From: Psychrobacillus sp. FSL H8-0483
Lineage (GTDB): Bacteria; Bacillota; Bacilli; Bacillales_A; Planococcaceae
Assembly: GCF_038637725.1 (NCBI RefSeq)
Contig: NZ_CP152052.1
Coordinates: forward strand, 3,789,001-3,853,000
Direction of reading: 5' to 3'
Length of the DNA stretch: 64,000 nt
Under the pieces are notes generated by a model. It worked only from the letters and a program-made list of their open reading frames with translations. It searched no databases and was not told the DNA's origin. The position numbers and the translations under genes are program-made. Shown piece by piece: positions 1-8,998 of this stretch. Within the stretch, counting starts at the first letter, position 1, and every line of letters begins with the position of its first letter.

Positions 1-99
1 GCTGAAATTCAAAACGAGAACACCAATACGATTAAAACGAGATTATACGCAGCGCTTCGAAAACTGCGAATAAAAATGGAAGAGAAGGTGGAGGCATGA
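1..99 (+). CDS. sigV: ECF RNA polymerase sigma factor, C-terminal fragment (SigV-like)
   Basis: The reading frame is open from base 1 to TGA at 97-99 and encodes 32 residues ending in KMEEKVEA. The segment NTIKTRLYAALRKL fits the recognition helix of sigma region 4 (the usual form is GTVKSRLHRARKKL), so this is the end of an ECF sigma factor that starts outside the window. Its TGA overlaps the ATG of the next gene (ATGA), the usual translational coupling of sigma and anti-sigma genes. The SigV assignment comes only from the downstream RsiV-like protein. Promoter recognition regions are not visible, so the subtype is inferred. Confidence 0.7.
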   Translation, partial: AEIQNENTNTIKTRLYAALRKLRIKMEEKVEA

Positions 100-974
100 A
101 GAGGTTAAAACACGCAAAAAAACAATATGATGATATTGAAATTCCAAGTGAGTTACAAAGTGTAGTAGAAAAGTCTATTCAAGAGGCAAGAAGAAAACAG
201 AAAAAAAATGCACCATTTAAACAATGGGGAATCGGTGTGGCAGCTGCATCATCCCTATTTATTGCAAGTGTGAATGTAAGTCCTGCACTAGCACAATCAC
301 TCTCTACTGTACCGGTGCTTGATTCAATTGTTCAAGTTGTGACAATACAAGAAATAAACGTTGAGGAAGAATACTACAACGCAAACTTAAAAACACCTAA
401 TGTAACTGGACTTGAAAATAAAGAATTAGAACAAATGCTAAACGAAAAGTATATTACAGAAAACGAAGCGCTCTATGAAAGCTTCCAACAAGAAATGAAA
501 GAAATGAAAGAAGCAGGTGGAGGGCATGTAGGTGTAGCATCTACGTATGAAATTGTTACAGATACAGACAATATCCTTTCCATTAGTCGTTATAATGTAA
601 ATACAGTTGGGTCATCTTCTACTACAATGCGTACAGATACGATTGATAAGAAAAATGAAATTTTAATTACATTGCCTAGCTTGTTTAAAGATGATTCGTA
701 TATCGAAGCTATCTCTACTTATTTAAAAGATGAAATGGCAAAACAAATGGCAAATGATTCTGATAAAACATATTGGATCGATGATAAGGAAGAAATAGGT
801 TTCGAATTCGAAGCTATCCGTCCAGATCAAACTTTCTCTATTACAAAAGATCACAAGCTGACAATTTCTTTTGATAAATACGAAGTCGCTCCTGGTTATA
901 TGGGCGTCGTTACATTTGAGATTCCAACCGAAGTGATTAAGTCTCATTTAATTAGTGATTATTATATAAAATAA
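96..974 (+). CDS. rsiV: RsiV-like anti-sigma factor, lysozyme-sensor family
   Basis: The 292-residue protein has a charged cytoplasmic N-terminus (about 1-42), one membrane segment (about 44-60) and a long extracellular domain of the DUF4163/DUF3298 (RsiV) type. B. subtilis RsiV is 285 residues; it holds SigV inactive and binds lysozyme, after which signal peptidase and RasP cleave it. An ALA-Q signal-peptidase-like site (residues 64-67) follows the membrane segment, as that mechanism needs. The gene overlaps the sigma gene by 3 bp and has a GGTGGAGG ribosome site inside it. A perfect terminator follows. The lysozyme role is inferred from the family. Confidence 0.75.
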   Translation: MKRLKHAKKQYDDIEIPSELQSVVEKSIQEARRKQKKNAPFKQWGIGVAAASSLFIASVNVSPALAQSLSTVPVLDSIVQVVTIQEINVEEEYYNANLKTPNVTGLENKELEQMLNEKYITENEALYESFQQEMKEMKEAGGGHVGVASTYEIVTDTDNILSISRYNVNTVGSSSTTMRTDTIDKKNEILITLPSLFKDDSYIEAISTYLKDEMAKQMANDSDKTYWIDDKEEIGFEFEAIRPDQTFSITKDHKLTISFDKYEVAPGYMGVVTFEIPTEVIKSHLISDYYIK

Positions 975-981
975 GTTATTT

Positions 982-1017
982 CCCTTTGACGTTTGAAGTC
1001 AAAGGGCTTCTTTTTGT
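982..1017 (+). terminator. Rho-independent terminator of sigV-rsiV
   Basis: A 9-bp perfect stem (CCCTTTGAC / GTCAAAGGG) with a 7-nt loop is followed by CTTCTTTTTG. Confidence 0.85.
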
Positions 1018-1019
1018 TG

Positions 1020-1082
1020 AAATGTCGTTTTGAACGGGTTATTTGTCGCGTTCATGCTATCTTGCCTTCAGGCTTATTCTCC
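1020..1082. repeat. Degenerate tandem array, 21-bp period (three units)
   Basis: Units begin at 1020, 1041 and 1062. The first two share a (A/T)TGTCG-n-TT core in phase, and the third is decayed. The middle unit closely resembles the second unit of the array at 51713-51796. The array lies between the rsiV terminator and a repeat element. Confidence 0.5.
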
Positions 1083-1091
1083 CATAAAAAA

Positions 1092-1197
1092 GGGAGTCGC
1101 CGTCTTCCACTACAATCAATTGCCTACAAAAAACAAGTGTAGAAAAAGACTCCTTTTTCTACACCTGCTTCAATTTACGGGCTTATTGGACAGCCCC
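1092..1197 (-). repeat. Intergenic repeat element, truncated copy (family of 32304 and 60935)
   Basis: This copy has part of the core (GGGAGTCGCCGTCTTCC) joined to an arm with the hairpin GTGTAGAAAAAG / CTTTTTCTACAC and an end in GGACAGCCCC. The arrangement equals the reverse complement of the 32304-32624 element with an internal deletion. An 11-bp direct repeat, CCCATAAAAAA, lies at 1081-1091 and 1195-1205, which looks like a target-site duplication. Confidence 0.65.
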
Positions 1198-1200
1198 ATA

Positions 1201-1238
1201 AAAAAGTCATCCTACAGGGAAATGTAGGATGACTTTTT
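1201..1238. terminator. Bidirectional terminator after the PCYCGC lipoprotein gene
   Basis: A 16-bp perfect stem (1201-1216 with 1223-1238) is flanked by A and T runs. It reaches the stop codon of the minus-strand lipoprotein gene and would also stop plus-strand read-through. Confidence 0.85.
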
Positions 1239-1729
1239 TATGACGGCATTGGCGTATCTGTTGGTGCTGCATAGCCTTCTTTAAATGCTTCATCAATAGC
1301 ATTGCGAACTTCTTCAAGGGACTTGCCTTGTTGTGTCATGTTGATTGCCATAACAGCAGTTTCTAAACAAGCTGCGCAGCGTGTTCCGTGGTCATCCCAA
1401 ACAACTTCACCATTCTCTTTAATCTCTTGAACGAAGCAGTTAAAGTTACTCATATGCCCAGCACTATCTCCGCAACCACAATAACAAGGCATCCATTTCA
1501 GCACATCATGTGCTTTTGCAGATACTTGGTAGACAAGTTTCATATCCTCGGATTGATTGTCTAAAAATGTTGGCAATACATCTGCTGATGCTGTTGTCTC
1601 TTGTATGTCCCCATTTTCTATATGTTCAGTATGGTCATTTTGTCCTTCGTGATTTTCTTTTGTAGCTTCTTTTCCACATGCAGAAAGTACAAGTAAAGCA
1701 CTTACCAATATAAATATTAATTTTTTCAT
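1238..1729 (-). CDS. PCYCGC-motif lipoprotein
   Basis: The 163-residue protein has a lipoprotein signal peptide with lipobox LSAC (Cys18), a His/Glu/Asp-rich linker and a conserved domain that starts with PCYCGC at 81-86. Further cysteines follow in NCF and RCAAC, so metal or redox cofactor binding is plausible. The family (PCYCGC domain, PF13798) is found in Bacillales and its function is unknown. A TXXXXP-rich tail ends the protein. The start is an ATG after an AAAAGGA ribosome site. It lies 20 bp downstream of fumC on the same strand and may be co-transcribed with it. Confidence 0.85.
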   Translation of the reverse strand: MKKLIFILVSALLVLSACGKEATKENHEGQNDHTEHIENGDIQETTASADVLPTFLDNQSEDMKLVYQVSAKAHDVLKWMPCYCGCGDSAGHMSNFNCFVQEIKENGEVVWDDHGTRCAACLETAVMAINMTQQGKSLEEVRNAIDEAFKEGYAAPTDTPMPS

Positions 1730-1749
1730 TTATATACTTCCTTTTCGAA

Positions 1750-3126
1750 TTAGATCATTTTCTCTGGTCGTACGATTTCATCGAACTTTTCAGCAGTTAG
1801 TAAATCTAGTGAGACAGCTGCTTCCTTCAATGTTGTTCCATTTTTATGTGCATGTTTTGCAATCTTCGCTGCATTTTCATATCCAATAAATGGATTTAAT
1901 GCAGTTACGAGCATTAGCGAGTTGTTCACATGATGTTTAATTGTTTCTAGATTTGGTTCAATTCCAATAGCACAGTTATTATTAAAGCTGATAATCGCAT
2001 CACTTAGTAAACCAACAGACTGAAGGAAATTATGAATGATTACTGGTTTAAATACATTCAATTGATAATTCCCTTGGCTTGCTGCAAAACTAATCGTTGT
2101 ATCATTCCCCATCACTTGAGCTACGACCATTGTCATTGCCTCACTTTGTGTTGGGTTCACTTTACCTGGCATGATAGAACTTCCTGGTTCGTTTTCTGGA
2201 ATCGAGATTTCTCCTATACCGGAACGTGGACCACTTGCAAGTAAACGAACATCATTTGCGATCTTCATTAGATCTGCGGCAAGTGCCTTTACTGCTCCAT
2301 GAACGTACACGACGTCGTCATAGCTTGTTAAGGAATGGAACTTGTTTTTAGCTGAAGTAAATTCAATCCCTAATGCATTAGAAATCTCAGCTGCAACTAA
2401 ATCACCAAAACCTTTTGGCGCATTCAGGCCTGTTCCAACTGCCGTCCCACCAATTGCAAGTTCCTTCATGTCTTGCACACTTTGCGAAATCATCTTTGCC
2501 GATTTTTCAAGCATTCTATGCCATCCGCTAAACTCTTGTCCAAGTGAAAGAGGTGTTGCATCTTGCAAATGCGTACGACCGATTTTCACGATATCCATGA
2601 ATTGTTCCGATTTACTTCCAAGCGTTCCCTTTAGCACATCGATTGCTGGTAATAGTTGCTTTTCTACTGCAAGTACTCCTGCAATATGAAGTGCTGTTGG
2701 AAATGTATCATTTGAGCTTTGTGATTTATTTACATCATCGTTTGGATGAAGACGCTCTTCACTTCCTTTTTCATCAAGGATTTGATTGCCACGATGTGCG
2801 ATTACTTCATTTACATTCATATTGGATTGTGTACCACTACCAGTTTGCCAAACGACTAGCGGGAAGTGTGCATCTAACTTACCTGCTAAAATTTCATCCG
2901 CTGCGGCGAAGATTGCATCTTTTTTTGCTTCAGATAGATTGCCAAGAGAATGACTAACAATTGCTGCAGATTTTTTTAATAGAGCAAGTCCATGTACTAC
3001 GCCAATTGGCATTTTTTCTTTTCCGATTTTAAAGTTTTCTTTTGATCTTTGTGTCTGCGCTCCCCAAAGACTATCTTGTGGAACTTTAATTTCTCCCATA
3101 GAATCATGCTCAATACGATACGACAT
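1750..3126 (-). CDS. fumC: Class II fumarate hydratase
   Basis: The 458-residue protein is full length for the iron-independent homotetrameric fumarase that converts fumarate and L-malate in the citric acid cycle. The superfamily signature [10 protein letters not shown] is at 315-324, the catalytic-site GRTHLQDA (His186) at 183-190, and the substrate-binding [10 protein letters not shown] near 95-104. The B. subtilis orthologue is FumC (CitG). The ATG follows AAAAGGAGC by about 8 nt. No TCA-cycle neighbours accompany it. The lipoprotein gene lies just downstream. Confidence 0.97.
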   Translation of the reverse strand: MSYRIEHDSMGEIKVPQDSLWGAQTQRSKENFKIGKEKMPIGVVHGLALLKKSAAIVSHSLGNLSEAKKDAIFAAADEILAGKLDAHFPLVVWQTGSGTQSNMNVNEVIAHRGNQILDEKGSEERLHPNDDVNKSQSSNDTFPTALHIAGVLAVEKQLLPAIDVLKGTLGSKSEQFMDIVKIGRTHLQDATPLSLGQEFSGWHRMLEKSAKMISQSVQDMKELAIGGTAVGTGLNAPKGFGDLVAAEISNALGIEFTSAKNKFHSLTSYDDVVYVHGAVKALAADLMKIANDVRLLASGPRSGIGEISIPENEPGSSIMPGKVNPTQSEAMTMVVAQVMGNDTTISFAASQGNYQLNVFKPVIIHNFLQSVGLLSDAIISFNNNCAIGIEPNLETIKHHVNNSLMLVTALNPFIGYENAAKIAKHAHKNGTTLKEAAVSLDLLTAEKFDEIVRPEKMI

Positions 3127-3174
3127 ATTTCCTTGCTCCTTTTTATTTATTTTCTGGCTTTGCCAGCAAATTTA

Positions 3175-4110
3175 TTAATACCACTCGTTATTTTGTTCTT
3201 CTAGCATTTTCAAAAACTCATCCACTATTTTCGGATTGAATTGAGTGCCTCTTCCACCTTTTATTTCTTGGATAGCATTTTCAATCTTCATTGCACTTCG
3301 ATACACGCGATTAGTTGTCATCGCATCAAAAGCGTCTACAACAGAAACAATGGAAGCTTCTAATGAAATTTCTTCCCCCTTTAGTCCATATGGATATCCT
3401 TTTCCATCATACCGTTCATGATGCTCTTCTACAATAAAAGCGGCGTGACGAATTTTTTCAATTTCATGATTTCGCATCATTTCAGCACCTAAAGTTGTAT
3501 GCATTTTAATGATTTTCCATTCATCTTCTGAAAGTTTTCCTTCTTTATTTAATATATCAATTGGAATTGCAAGCTTGCCAATGTCATGAAAATAGGAGCC
3601 AGTACTTAAGGTAGAAACTCCTTCACCTTGTGGCTTCATTCTTTTCCATAGTCCAATCGAGTAATCTCTAATTCGTGAGCAATGATGATATGTGTAACCA
3701 TCTACTTCTTGAATTTTCTTTGCATCAAGATGAATAATTTCCCGCTCAGTAAAATCTCGCTCAAAAAAGGGAGTTGTCATTTCTAGTAATATCTCCACTT
3801 CTTCTTTTGCATAACAGGTCAATAAAGCATTATATACTTTTGCATCAATGTAATCACCTGGATATAGGACATCCTTGCCACTCGGCCAGTCAACTTGTAA
3901 TGTCCCACTGAGAATCGTATAACGTTCACAATAATCTATGTAATCATTTGGATTATAATAAATCCATGAAGTACTTTTAGGAAGCAATGTATAAAGAGAA
4001 TAAGAAATATTATTTGCACTTCCAATATAAGAAGTTATCGTTTGATCTGTCACAACTCTAGGTAAATAGTGCTTTTTCTTTATGTCCTGTACCTGTTCTT
4101 TTGTAAGCAT
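3175..4110 (-). CDS. HD-GYP domain protein (putative c-di-GMP phosphodiesterase) with N-terminal cupin-like domain
   Basis: I place the start at the ATG at 4110 (311 residues), because GGAGG lies 7 nt before it. An ATG 18 nt further upstream lacks a site. Residues about 30-115 have the GDYIDAKVYN-type pattern of a cupin-like sensor. The rest is an HD-GYP domain with HD at 175-176, the canonical HHERYDGKGYP at 220-230, and SIVSVVDAFDAMTTNRVYR. HD-GYP proteins hydrolyse cyclic di-GMP to GMP or pGpG. The signal sensed and the exact dinucleotide substrate are not known. It appears monocistronic. Confidence 0.85.
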   Translation of the reverse strand: MLTKEQVQDIKKKHYLPRVVTDQTITSYIGSANNISYSLYTLLPKSTSWIYYNPNDYIDYCERYTILSGTLQVDWPSGKDVLYPGDYIDAKVYNALLTCYAKEEVEILLEMTTPFFERDFTEREIIHLDAKKIQEVDGYTYHHCSRIRDYSIGLWKRMKPQGEGVSTLSTGSYFHDIGKLAIPIDILNKEGKLSEDEWKIIKMHTTLGAEMMRNHEIEKIRHAAFIVEEHHERYDGKGYPYGLKGEEISLEASIVSVVDAFDAMTTNRVYRSAMKIENAIQEIKGGRGTQFNPKIVDEFLKMLEEQNNEWY

Positions 4111-4193
4111 CAATTGTCCTCCATGCATTTCAAATGCATTTCACATAATATTCTTATATTATACAATCCTTAAGGTAATTACAATTAAACCTA

Positions 4194-4236
4194 AAAAGGT
4201 AGCCCAAATGAATTAATTTGGCTACCTTTTTTCATA
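4194..4236 (-). terminator. Terminator of the yuaF-floT operon
   Basis: An AAAAGGTAGCC / GGCTACCTTTT stem, extended by AAAT/ATTT with one bulge, ends in a run of A or T on either strand. It sits 8 bp past the floT stop. Confidence 0.8.
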
Positions 4237-4243
4237 TGTTTAT

Positions 4244-5761
4244 TTATGGTACGCTGATACCTTTTCTTACTTCCTCTGTTAATTGCTCAATGCTCGGACG
4301 AATATTCCCTTTCCCTGAGTAGTTTTCAAGCATTTCTTTGACATCAATTCCTGAAGATGCTTTTAGCGTTTCCTGTAAAGTAGACATCAGATTTGTTGCA
4401 TACGAGGTTACTTTGTTTGCTCCTCCACCTTCTCCTCCTCCAGTATCCACCACTGTAATTTTGTCGATATTGGAAAGTGGACTTGCAATTTGTTTTGCAT
4501 ACTCAGGAAGCATACGAACAACCATGTCTAATACTGCAGCTTGACCGTACAGTTCAAATGCTTCTGCAATTTTACGTTTTGCTTCCGCTTCCGCCAGACC
4601 TTTTAGGCGTATAATTTCAGCTTCTGATTCCCCTTGCGCTCTCTGAGCATCCGCTTTTGCCAGTCCATCTAAACGTACTTTTTCTGCATCAGCCTTTGCT
4701 TTTGCTTCAATTCGATACTTTTCTGCGTCTGCTTCGGCAATTTCACGAGACTTCGCCGCTGCTGCATTTTGTTCGATTGCATAACGATCTGCATCCGCTT
4801 TTTTCTTCACTTCGGAATCGTATTGCTTTTCACGACGTAATATCTCTTTTTCTTCCAGTTCAATTTGCTTTTGACGTTCAATAATTCGAATTTGCATTTC
4901 TTGTTCCATTACTTCTTGCTTCGAGCGTGCAGTTTCCAGTTCATATGCTTGGTCAGCACGTGCTTTGGCGATATCAGACTCCCGGCGATATTCAGCAACC
5001 TTCAACTGATTGTCCTTTTCTGCTTCTGCAATTTCAGTTGCTCGCTCAATTTCCGCTCGTTGTGCGTCTTTAGAAGCTTCTGCACGTTTAATACGTGTTT
5101 CTTTTTCTGATTCTGCTGTTGCAATGTCTGCATCACGTTTTACTTGTGCGATTCTCGGCTTTCCTAGTGAATCTAAGTATCCGTTTTTATCACGAACATC
5201 CTTAATTGTAAAGGAAACGATGATTAATCCCATTTTAGCCAAGTCTTGAGAAGCTACACGTTGTACTTCCTGAGAGAATTTATCTCGATTTTTATAAATC
5301 TCTTCTACTGTCATAGATCCTAAAATCGAACGTAGGTGACCTTCTAATACTTCTTTCGCTTCGTTCTCCCGGTCTTGCTTGGACTTTCCTAAAAATTGCT
5401 CTGCTGCAGTGGCAATTTCGGAAATAGAGCCGCCGATTTTAATAATCGCCGTTCCGTCTGCCATTACCGGGACACCTTGCTCGGTATACACTTCTGGAGT
5501 AGTAACTTCTAATTTACTAGATAAAAGGCTAAGTGGTTCTCCTTGTTGAAATACCGGAAATACAAAAGTACCTCCACCCCGAATAATTTTAATACGGTTT
5601 CCTGAGTCGTCAGTATGTACATTATTCGACCCCAAGTAACTACCAGTAACGATAAGTGCCTCATCTGGTCCCACTGTTCTGTATTTAGTTACATATACCG
5701 CTAATATAGCTATTAAAACAAATGCTACAATTCCAATAACGATCCACATTTCCATTTCCAT
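4244..5761 (-). CDS. floT: Flotillin-like protein FloT
   Basis: This 505-residue protein (B. subtilis FloT has 509) has an N-terminal membrane anchor (about 5-25), a PHB/SPFH domain (about 30-190) and a long flotillin coiled coil of repeated AEA/EKE heptads (about 200-390). Flotillins organise ordered membrane microdomains and help tune membrane fluidity and secretion. The start is ATG at 5761 with GGGGGG 7 nt upstream; an in-frame TTG two codons earlier sits too close to that site. It lies 12-18 bp behind the NfeD-type gene, as in the B. subtilis yuaF-floT operon. Confidence 0.95.
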   Translation of the reverse strand: MEMEMWIVIGIVAFVLIAILAVYVTKYRTVGPDEALIVTGSYLGSNNVHTDDSGNRIKIIRGGGTFVFPVFQQGEPLSLLSSKLEVTTPEVYTEQGVPVMADGTAIIKIGGSISEIATAAEQFLGKSKQDRENEAKEVLEGHLRSILGSMTVEEIYKNRDKFSQEVQRVASQDLAKMGLIIVSFTIKDVRDKNGYLDSLGKPRIAQVKRDADIATAESEKETRIKRAEASKDAQRAEIERATEIAEAEKDNQLKVAEYRRESDIAKARADQAYELETARSKQEVMEQEMQIRIIERQKQIELEEKEILRREKQYDSEVKKKADADRYAIEQNAAAAKSREIAEADAEKYRIEAKAKADAEKVRLDGLAKADAQRAQGESEAEIIRLKGLAEAEAKRKIAEAFELYGQAAVLDMVVRMLPEYAKQIASPLSNIDKITVVDTGGGEGGGANKVTSYATNLMSTLQETLKASSGIDVKEMLENYSGKGNIRPSIEQLTEEVRKGISVP

Positions 5762-5779
5762 GGTCAAACCCCCTATAAT

Positions 5780-6289
5780 TTATGTTAAAGGTACATATTC
5801 TTTCACTAAAAAAGTGCCATTATTGATATCAATAATCAGAACTTGCTTGTCATAGTCAATTTCTTCATTATCGTAACCAGCAGCTCTTTTTGAAATAAGT
5901 CCATTCACTGTCTCAATCACAATTTCTCCAAAACCATTTGTAGGTATTGGGACAATCACTCTTCCAACTTGGCCTTGTAGCGACTCATTTGTGTATGCTG
6001 TCGAAACTTCTGCCGAAGCCATTGGAACAAGTACAAAGAAATATAGTAAAAATGTTAATAGACTGGAAGTAATAAGTGCTACTATAATCACTATTTGTTC
6101 ATTCCAATTTGTTGACTTAAGAAGTATAAAACCGGAGGCACATATAAATAATAAGAAGGAAAGAATTGTTGTCGGATTTAATATCCCTGTATCTATTCCT
6201 TCTATTGCATCCGCAAACAACACATATAAAATTGTAATTAACCCAATGACTATTAATCCATACAAAAAGATTTGCTCGATTTTTCTCAC
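5780..6289 (-). CDS. yuaF: NfeD-family membrane protein YuaF, flotillin partner
   Basis: The 169-residue protein has three predicted membrane helices (about 8-27, 38-58, 68-92) followed by a C-terminal OB-fold-like domain with GQVGRVIVPIPTNGFGEI. This is the short NfeD form that accompanies floT; B. subtilis YuaF has 174 residues. The start is GTG at 6289 preceded by AAGGGGTAAAGG. A perfect TGAAAC-N16-CGTA promoter lies upstream, matching the SigW control known for B. subtilis yuaF-floT. It probably assists flotillin membrane organisation; its biochemical role is unknown. Confidence 0.9.
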   Translation of the reverse strand: MRKIEQIFLYGLIVIGLITILYVLFADAIEGIDTGILNPTTILSFLLFICASGFILLKSTNWNEQIVIIVALITSSLLTFLLYFFVLVPMASAEVSTAYTNESLQGQVGRVIVPIPTNGFGEIVIETVNGLISKRAAGYDNEEIDYDKQVLIIDINNGTFLVKEYVPLT

Positions 6290-6322
6290 CCCTTTACCCC
6301 TTATTTTGCATCTACCTATATA

Positions 6323-6348
6323 TACGGATAATCAGTTAGAAAGTTTCA
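6323..6348 (-). promoter_or_regulatory. ECF sigma (SigW-type) promoter of yuaF-floT
   Basis: Read on the minus strand, -35 TGAAAC (6343-6348) and -10 CGTA (6323-6326) are separated by exactly 16 bp. This is the SigW consensus, and it sits about 35 bp before the yuaF GTG. The rest of the 6290-6595 gap is A/T-rich with no other gene. Confidence 0.85.
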
Positions 6349-6595
6349 TATTTTTTGTTTTTTTAGATAATTGAAGGTTTTTCTATTAAAAACGACATTG
6401 TTGTTTCAATTTTCGATAAATATCGACATAATTCTACCTAAATTAGTTAATTTCTATCCTTATTTTAGGATTAAATGTTACAGGATTGTAAATTTCGTAA
6501 TTTTAGAGTAAAAAGTGTGTAGATTTTGTATTTTTTTTGTTATGCTATTTGAGGAAAAACGATGAAAAACATTTCTCAGAGTCCAGGAGGCTTTT

Positions 6596-7216
6596 ATGAT
6601 TAGTTCAAAAAAACCAGATCCATTTTTCTTGTCCTTATTAAAAATTGCAGAAAACGTACGTGATGGCGCTCATTATGCAGATGACTTCCGTATTAATACT
6701 GTTTCAGATTTAAAGGAAATTAGTGTTCATTTAAAAAATTATGAAACGGCGGGAGATTCATTAATTCATGAATTAATCGTTATGTTAAATAAATCTTTTA
6801 TGACACCAATCGAACGGGAAGATATACTTCAATTAGCAATTCGCATGGATGATATCTTAGATGGCATCGACAATTTTACTGCTCATTTAGAAATGTTCTC
6901 GCTAATCGAAATTGATGAATCAATGCGCACATTCTTGGGATATATCGTAAAGAGCACAGATGAAATCGTGAAGGCAATGGTACTTCTTTCACAGAAAAAA
7001 CTTCTAAAAATGCATGAACATTCCATTCTAATTAAAGAATATGAACGTAAATGTGATGAAGTTCTTCGTTCATCTATCAAGCAATTATTTTTAAACGAAA
7101 AAGACCCAATTCGAATTATTCAATTTAAAGACATATATGAACAATTAGAAGACATCGCAGATTATTGTCAAAACGTAGCCAATACGCTTGAAACAATTAT
7201 CATGCGAAATGCATAG
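6596..7216 (+). CDS. DUF47/PhoU-like Pit accessory protein
   Basis: The 206-residue, mainly helical protein belongs to the DUF47 (PhoU_div) family, whose genes nearly always precede Pit-type transporters. The repeated D/E-x-D motifs on helices (for example IRMDDILDGIDNF and YEQLEDIADYCQNV) fit the family's metal-binding PhoU fold. The ATG follows AGGAGG by 5 nt. It ends 12 bp before the transporter gene and is surely co-transcribed. The B. subtilis counterpart is YkaA. It probably modulates phosphate uptake. Confidence 0.9.
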   Translation: MISSKKPDPFFLSLLKIAENVRDGAHYADDFRINTVSDLKEISVHLKNYETAGDSLIHELIVMLNKSFMTPIEREDILQLAIRMDDILDGIDNFTAHLEMFSLIEIDESMRTFLGYIVKSTDEIVKAMVLLSQKKLLKMHEHSILIKEYERKCDEVLRSSIKQLFLNEKDPIRIIQFKDIYEQLEDIADYCQNVANTLETIIMRNA

Positions 7217-7228
7217 GAGTTCGTAATT

Positions 7229-8227
7229 ATGGATTCTATTCTAATTCTAACGATTCTAGTAGTAATTTTTGCCCTTGTATTTGACTTTATCAATGGGTTT
7301 CATGATACGGCTAATGCAATTGCTACTTCTGTATCTACAAGAGCTTTAAAACCAAGAGTTGCTGTATTAATGGCTGCAATTATGAACTTTGTAGGGGCTC
7401 TAACTTTTACTGGAGTTGCTAAAACTATTACAAAGGATATTGTTGATCCCTTTACATTACAAAATGGAACGCTTATTATTCTAGCTGCCCTTCTTTCCGC
7501 TATTATTTGGAACTTAGCCACTTGGTATTATGGAATTCCTTCCAGTTCTTCACATACACTAATCGGATCTATTGCCGGTGCTGCTGTATCTGCTGCTGGT
7601 TTTTCCGTATTAAACTGGGAAGGATTCATTAAAATAATTCAAGCGCTAATCATCTCTCCATTTTTAGCATTTGCTGTCGGATTCTTAATGATGTCTCTAT
7701 TTAAGATAGTCTTTAAAAACGGTAGCTTATACGGAACAAATAAGCGCTTTAGAATATTCCAGATTGGTACTGCGGCACTCCAATCATTTACTCACGGTAC
7801 AAACGACGCACAAAAGGCCATGGGAATTATCACAATGGCGTTAATTGCAGCACAACTGCAAGCTACTGACGACATTCAGTTATGGGTTCGTATTGCTGCT
7901 GCAACTGCAATGGGACTAGGTACTTCCATTGGCGGTTATAAAATCATTAAAACAGTTGGCGGTAAAATCATGAAGATTCGTCCTATCAACGGAGCTGCAG
8001 CGGATTTATCATCTGCCATGATTATTTTTGGTGCTACAACCATTCATTTACCAGTTTCCACTACACATGTTATTTCTTCCGCAATTATGGGGGTTGGATC
8101 AGCACAACGTGTGAAAGGTGTGAAATGGGGAGTAGCTAAAAAAATCGTGATAACATGGATTATTACTTTACCAATTTCTGCTTTAGTTGCAGGAGTCATC
8201 TTCCAAGTACTTAACTTATTCTTTTAA
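7229..8227 (+). CDS. pit: Low-affinity inorganic phosphate transporter, PiT family
   Basis: The 332-residue membrane protein carries the two inverted PiT signature repeats: GFHDTANAIATS (about 21-32) and SFTHGTNDAQKAMG (about 188-201). It has about ten membrane helices. PiT proteins co-transport metal-phosphate complexes with H+ or Na+. It follows the DUF47 gene, mirroring ykaA-pit of B. subtilis, and a strong terminator closes the two-gene operon. Length and both signatures are intact. Confidence 0.93.
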   Translation: MDSILILTILVVIFALVFDFINGFHDTANAIATSVSTRALKPRVAVLMAAIMNFVGALTFTGVAKTITKDIVDPFTLQNGTLIILAALLSAIIWNLATWYYGIPSSSSHTLIGSIAGAAVSAAGFSVLNWEGFIKIIQALIISPFLAFAVGFLMMSLFKIVFKNGSLYGTNKRFRIFQIGTAALQSFTHGTNDAQKAMGIITMALIAAQLQATDDIQLWVRIAAATAMGLGTSIGGYKIIKTVGGKIMKIRPINGAAADLSSAMIIFGATTIHLPVSTTHVISSAIMGVGSAQRVKGVKWGVAKKIVITWIITLPISALVAGVIFQVLNLFF

Positions 8228-8232
8228 ATAGC

Positions 8233-8265
8233 AAACCCCTTGTCTTTTGGACAAGGGGTTTTATT
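8233..8265. terminator. Terminator between pit and the pentapeptide-repeat gene
   Basis: A 12-bp perfect stem (AAACCCCTTGTC / GACAAGGGGTTT) with a short loop and flanking A/T runs serves two convergent genes. Confidence 0.9.
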
Positions 8266-8893
8266 ATTCTATGATTAATCCTAAAGATTTTGCAAAGCCA
8301 ATCGCTTGCTCGGTAGATACTTTACAGTCTGTGAGTTGGTCCAGAGAAACCGTGATTTGCTCATATGTGTTGGTGCTTAAATCTATTCCTTTTAAAGGGG
8401 TTTCGGTGAAGTTTGCGCCATCTAGCTCACACTTTTCCAAACTGACTTTGTCAAAAGTAGCTTCGATGAAATCAGAACGATTTAATGTTACTTGTTTAAA
8501 CGCTACTTTTTTGAGTTTAGAAAAGCTCATATTTACATAATTTGCAACAGAGTCTTCTATTTTCACCTCTGTTAGTCTACTTTGAGAAATATTTGTACCT
8601 AACAACTTTGACCCACGGATTTCTACTCGGTGAAACACAGCATCTCCAAAATCTACGTTAGACAAATCACATTTTTCAAACAAACAATCAATAAATTCAA
8701 CTTGATGAAAACGAACCCCTTCCATTGAAATATTTTGAAAATGTATTTGGTCAAACATAATTTTATCCTCTTGTTCTGCGTCTAAATGTAAAGATGTCAC
8801 GATTCCTCCAGAAACGAAATTGTCTTCTAGAAGTGCCTCACTAATATTTAGTTCCATTAAAGAGCTGGATAGTTTAGGTGCCGTTATTTTCAT
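8264..8893 (-). CDS. Pentapeptide-repeat protein (Qnr-like fold)
   Basis: The 209-residue protein is made almost entirely of A(D/N)LXX-like five-residue repeats (for example CDLSNVDFGDAVF and SDFIEATFDKVSLEKC), predicted to form a right-handed quadrilateral beta-helix. Its length and its ending (GIDLS...QAIGFAKSLGLII) resemble Gram-positive Qnr-like proteins, some of which protect gyrase from quinolones. Most such proteins have no known function, so a gyrase role is only a possibility. The ATG follows GTGGGGGG. It is convergent with pit and divergent from the MMPL gene. Confidence 0.85.
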   Translation of the reverse strand: MKITAPKLSSSLMELNISEALLEDNFVSGGIVTSLHLDAEQEDKIMFDQIHFQNISMEGVRFHQVEFIDCLFEKCDLSNVDFGDAVFHRVEIRGSKLLGTNISQSRLTEVKIEDSVANYVNMSFSKLKKVAFKQVTLNRSDFIEATFDKVSLEKCELDGANFTETPLKGIDLSTNTYEQITVSLDQLTDCKVSTEQAIGFAKSLGLIIE

Positions 8894-8998
8894 TGTGTAT
8901 TCCCCCCACTTTTATCATGATTCCATTCTAGCATTATATTAGTATGTTAACTCCTTTTTGCATTACAATATAAATAGGTTCACTTAAGGAGGAATATC

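Noticed and set aside
1030-1227. Open frame of 65 codons over the repeat at 1.1 kb
   Set aside because: It spans a 21-bp array, a repeat element and a terminator stem, has no ribosome site and no protein-like composition.
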